Shown here: positions 5,135 through 6,523 of the stretch, piece after piece
Layout of the letters: every line of letters begins with the position of its first letter
How positions within the stretch are numbered: position 1 is the stretch's first letter
From: Candidatus Pacebacteria bacterium CG10_big_fil_rev_8_21_14_0_10_44_11
GTDB taxonomy: Bacteria; Patescibacteriota; Microgenomatia; UBA1400; PJMF01
DNA: 6,523 nt
Assembly (NCBI GenBank): GCA_002772705.1
Contig: PFDH01000031.1
Span: 1 to 6,523, forward strand
Reading direction: 5' to 3'
Program-made: the position numbers and the translations under genes
Notes under the pieces: generated by a model
The model's database searches: none
What the model saw: the letters and a program-made list of their open reading frames with translations, nothing else
Told to the model about the DNA's origin: nothing

Positions 5135-6523
5135 ATGAAAAATATCGTTGATTTTACAGCACTTGGCATTAGAATTGCTTCTCCTGAAGTGATTAAATCT
5201 TGGTCTCATGGAGAGATTAAGAAGCCAGAAACTATTAACTATCGCTCACTGCGAGCCGAAAAAGATGGCTTGTTTGATGAGAAGATCTTTGGCCCAACCA
5301 AAGACTATGAGTGTTTCTGTGGCAAGTACAAACGCATCCGTTACAAAGGGATTATTTGCGACAAGTGTGGCGTTGAGGTCACTCAAGCTAAAGTTAGACG
5401 TGAACGAATGGGTCACATTTCTTTGGCTGCCCCGGTTTCTCACATCTGGTACTTTAAAGGCGCTCCTTCCAAATTATCGCTCTTATTGGATATTTCACCC
5501 CGCAATATCAACGCCATTATTTATTTCTCAAAGTACCTGGTACTTGAAGTTGATAAAGAAGAAAAACTGGCCAATGTTGAGAAGTTAGACGTTAGTTTAG
5601 AAGCGGCCAAAGACGAACTAAAAGAAACTACCAAACAACAAATGGAGGCACTCAAAACTCAACTCACCACTGATAAAACTGCTCTGAAAGAAAAAGTTTC
5701 TAACAAAGAAACCTTACAACTTAAAATGGCTGAGCTTGAACTAAAAGCCAAAAATAAATTAGTTTCACTCAAACAACAACTTGAAACTCAGCTTGAGCAA
5801 ACCGAAGAAATTTTTAAAGTCCTAAAAACGTTGGTCAAAAAAATTGGTAAACGCACAATCTTATCCGAGGACGAATACCTGAAGTTAGACGAATATGACG
5901 TTGCTTCTCACCTGCGAGTTGGCATGGGTGCCGAATCCTTGCTAGAGCTGGTTCGAGAAATGGATATGGATACTTTGGTTGATAACCTCAGAAAAGAAAT
6001 GACTGATTCTAAGGGTGCCAAACGCTTAAAAGCCACCAAACGGCTGCGAGTGGTTGAAGGTCTGCGTAAAGCACAAATCAACGCTTCTTGGATGTTCTTG
6101 ACCGTTTTGCCGGTCATCCCTCCAGATTTACGACCAATGGTTCAGCTTTCTGGTGGTCGATTTGCGACCTCTGATTTAAATGACTTGTATCGAAGAGTGA
6201 TTAACCGAAACAATCGCTTGAAGCACTTAATTGATCTGGGTGCGCCAGAAATTATTTTGCGCAACGAAAAACGAATGCTGCAAGAGGCAGTTGACTCGCT
6301 GATTGATGGTTCCCAAACCAGCACTTCTCGACGTCGAGTGGCTCGACGTCCGCTCAAATCGCTTTCAGAAATGCTCAAAGGTAAGCAGGGTCGTTTTCGC
6401 CAAAACCTCTTGGGTAAACGGGTTGACTATTCCGGTCGATCGGTGATTGTGGTGGGACCTGAACTGAAACTCAATGAGTGCGGTATTCCCAAAGATATGG
6501 CCTTAGAAATGTTTAAGCCCTAT
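5135..6523 (+). CDS. rpoC: DNA-directed RNA polymerase subunit beta', N-terminal 463 codons (cut by window end)
   Basis: The frame from ATG 5135 is open to the last base (463 codons). The product starts MKNIVDFTALGIRIASPEVI, the usual beta' N-terminus. A zinc site is formed by Cys60 and Cys62 (CFC) and Cys75 and Cys78 (CDKC), equivalent to E. coli Cys70/72/85/88. Residues about 141-240 are a Lys/Glu/Leu/Gln-rich predicted coiled coil, inserted where E. coli and Bacillus have only a short link and where actinobacterial beta' also carries an insertion of about 90 residues. Conserved parts then resume: LPVIPPDLRPMVQL (325-338), GGRFATSDLNDLYRRVINRN (340-359), NEKRMLQEAVDSLID (377-391) and GKQGRFRQNLLGKRVDYSGR (416-435). 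The NADFDGD metal-binding loop lies beyond the window. The lid usually written NGRRGR is replaced by GSQTSTSRRRVAR (392-404). It is the second gene of the rpoBC operon. Confidence 0.99.
   Translation, partial: MKNIVDFTALGIRIASPEVIKSWSHGEIKKPETINYRSLRAEKDGLFDEKIFGPTKDYECFCGKYKRIRYKGIICDKCGVEVTQAKVRRERMGHISLAAPVSHIWYFKGAPSKLSLLLDISPRNINAIIYFSKYLVLEVDKEEKLANVEKLDVSLEAAKDELKETTKQQMEALKTQLTTDKTALKEKVSNKETLQLKMAELELKAKNKLVSLKQQLETQLEQTEEIFKVLKTLVKKIGKRTILSEDEYLKLDEYDVASHLRVGMGAESLLELVREMDMDTLVDNLRKEMTDSKGAKRLKATKRLRVVEGLRKAQINASWMFLTVLPVIPPDLRPMVQLSGGRFATSDLNDLYRRVINRNNRLKHLIDLGAPEIILRNEKRMLQEAVDSLIDGSQTSTSRRRVARRPLKSLSEMLKGKQGRFRQNLLGKRVDYSGRSVIVVGPELKLNECGIPKDMALEMFKPY
6330..6350. repeat. Perfect 9-bp inverted repeat inside rpoC
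   Basis: GACGTCGAG (6330-6338) and CTCGACGTC (6342-6350) are exact reverse complements separated by TGG. The left arm also sits in a 12-base palindrome CTCGACGTCGAG (6327-6338), and CTCGACGTC recurs as a direct repeat. It encodes the Arg-rich RRRVARR part of the altered beta' lid. Confidence 0.8.

Noticed and set aside
5208..5588. 126-codon plus-strand ORF overlapping the start of rpoC
   Set aside because: It is in another frame over the highly conserved beta' N-terminus and zinc ribbon, which is unambiguously coding in the frame starting at 5135.

Overview
The window holds the left part of an RNA polymerase locus in this order: a truncated minus-strand membrane-protein gene, a doubtful 44-codon ORF, mltG (endolytic murein transglycosylase), a 268-base intergenic leader, rpoB (complete) and the first 463 codons of rpoC (cut by the window end). 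Three protein calls are secure (MltG, RNA polymerase beta and beta'). The rest of the left end is unassigned.

The organism is a bacterium with the standard genetic code: TAG, TAA and TGA all serve as stops and no in-frame TGA occurs in the long genes. Base composition is moderate to slightly AT-rich. Beta is short (1166 residues against 1342 in E. coli), lacks the large proteobacterial insertions and ends in an acidic low-complexity tail. Beta' carries a roughly 90-residue coiled-coil insertion at the site where actinobacterial beta' also has one. The catalytic core is well conserved, but several usually near-invariant positions are replaced (rifampicin pocket, the ETPEGPN motif, GYNFEDAI, the beta' lid). 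Together with rpoB lying next to mltG rather than behind rplKAJL, this suggests a deep-branching lineage such as the Candidate Phyla Radiation (Patescibacteria). That placement is inference and needs a tree.

Layout. Positions 1-161 encode, on the minus strand, the N-terminus of a one-helix membrane protein. A consensus-like minus promoter (TTGACA-17-CATAGT) abuts its start. Positions 165-299 contain a possible small plus-strand ORF. mltG (326-1345) ends in a hairpin plus T7 that looks like an intrinsic terminator. The same bases carry the -35, and the T-run lies in the spacer, of the best promoter in the window (TTGCGT-17-TATAAT, 1337-1365). The predicted transcript begins near 1372 and has about 240 untranslated bases with three consecutive hairpins, the last followed by a short U-run, before a good Shine-Dalgarno and rpoB. 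rpoC follows rpoB by 20 bases with its own Shine-Dalgarno, so rpoBC is a two-gene operon at least.

Functionally, rpoB and rpoC together form the catalytic cleft of RNA polymerase. MltG is a cell-envelope enzyme that cuts nascent glycan strands and is transcribed in the same direction but probably separately terminated. The points most worth checking are the structured rpoB leader, the altered rifampicin pocket, and the two beta' oddities (coiled-coil insertion and rewritten lid with a perfect DNA inverted repeat). I found no mobile element, CRISPR array, tRNA or rRNA.
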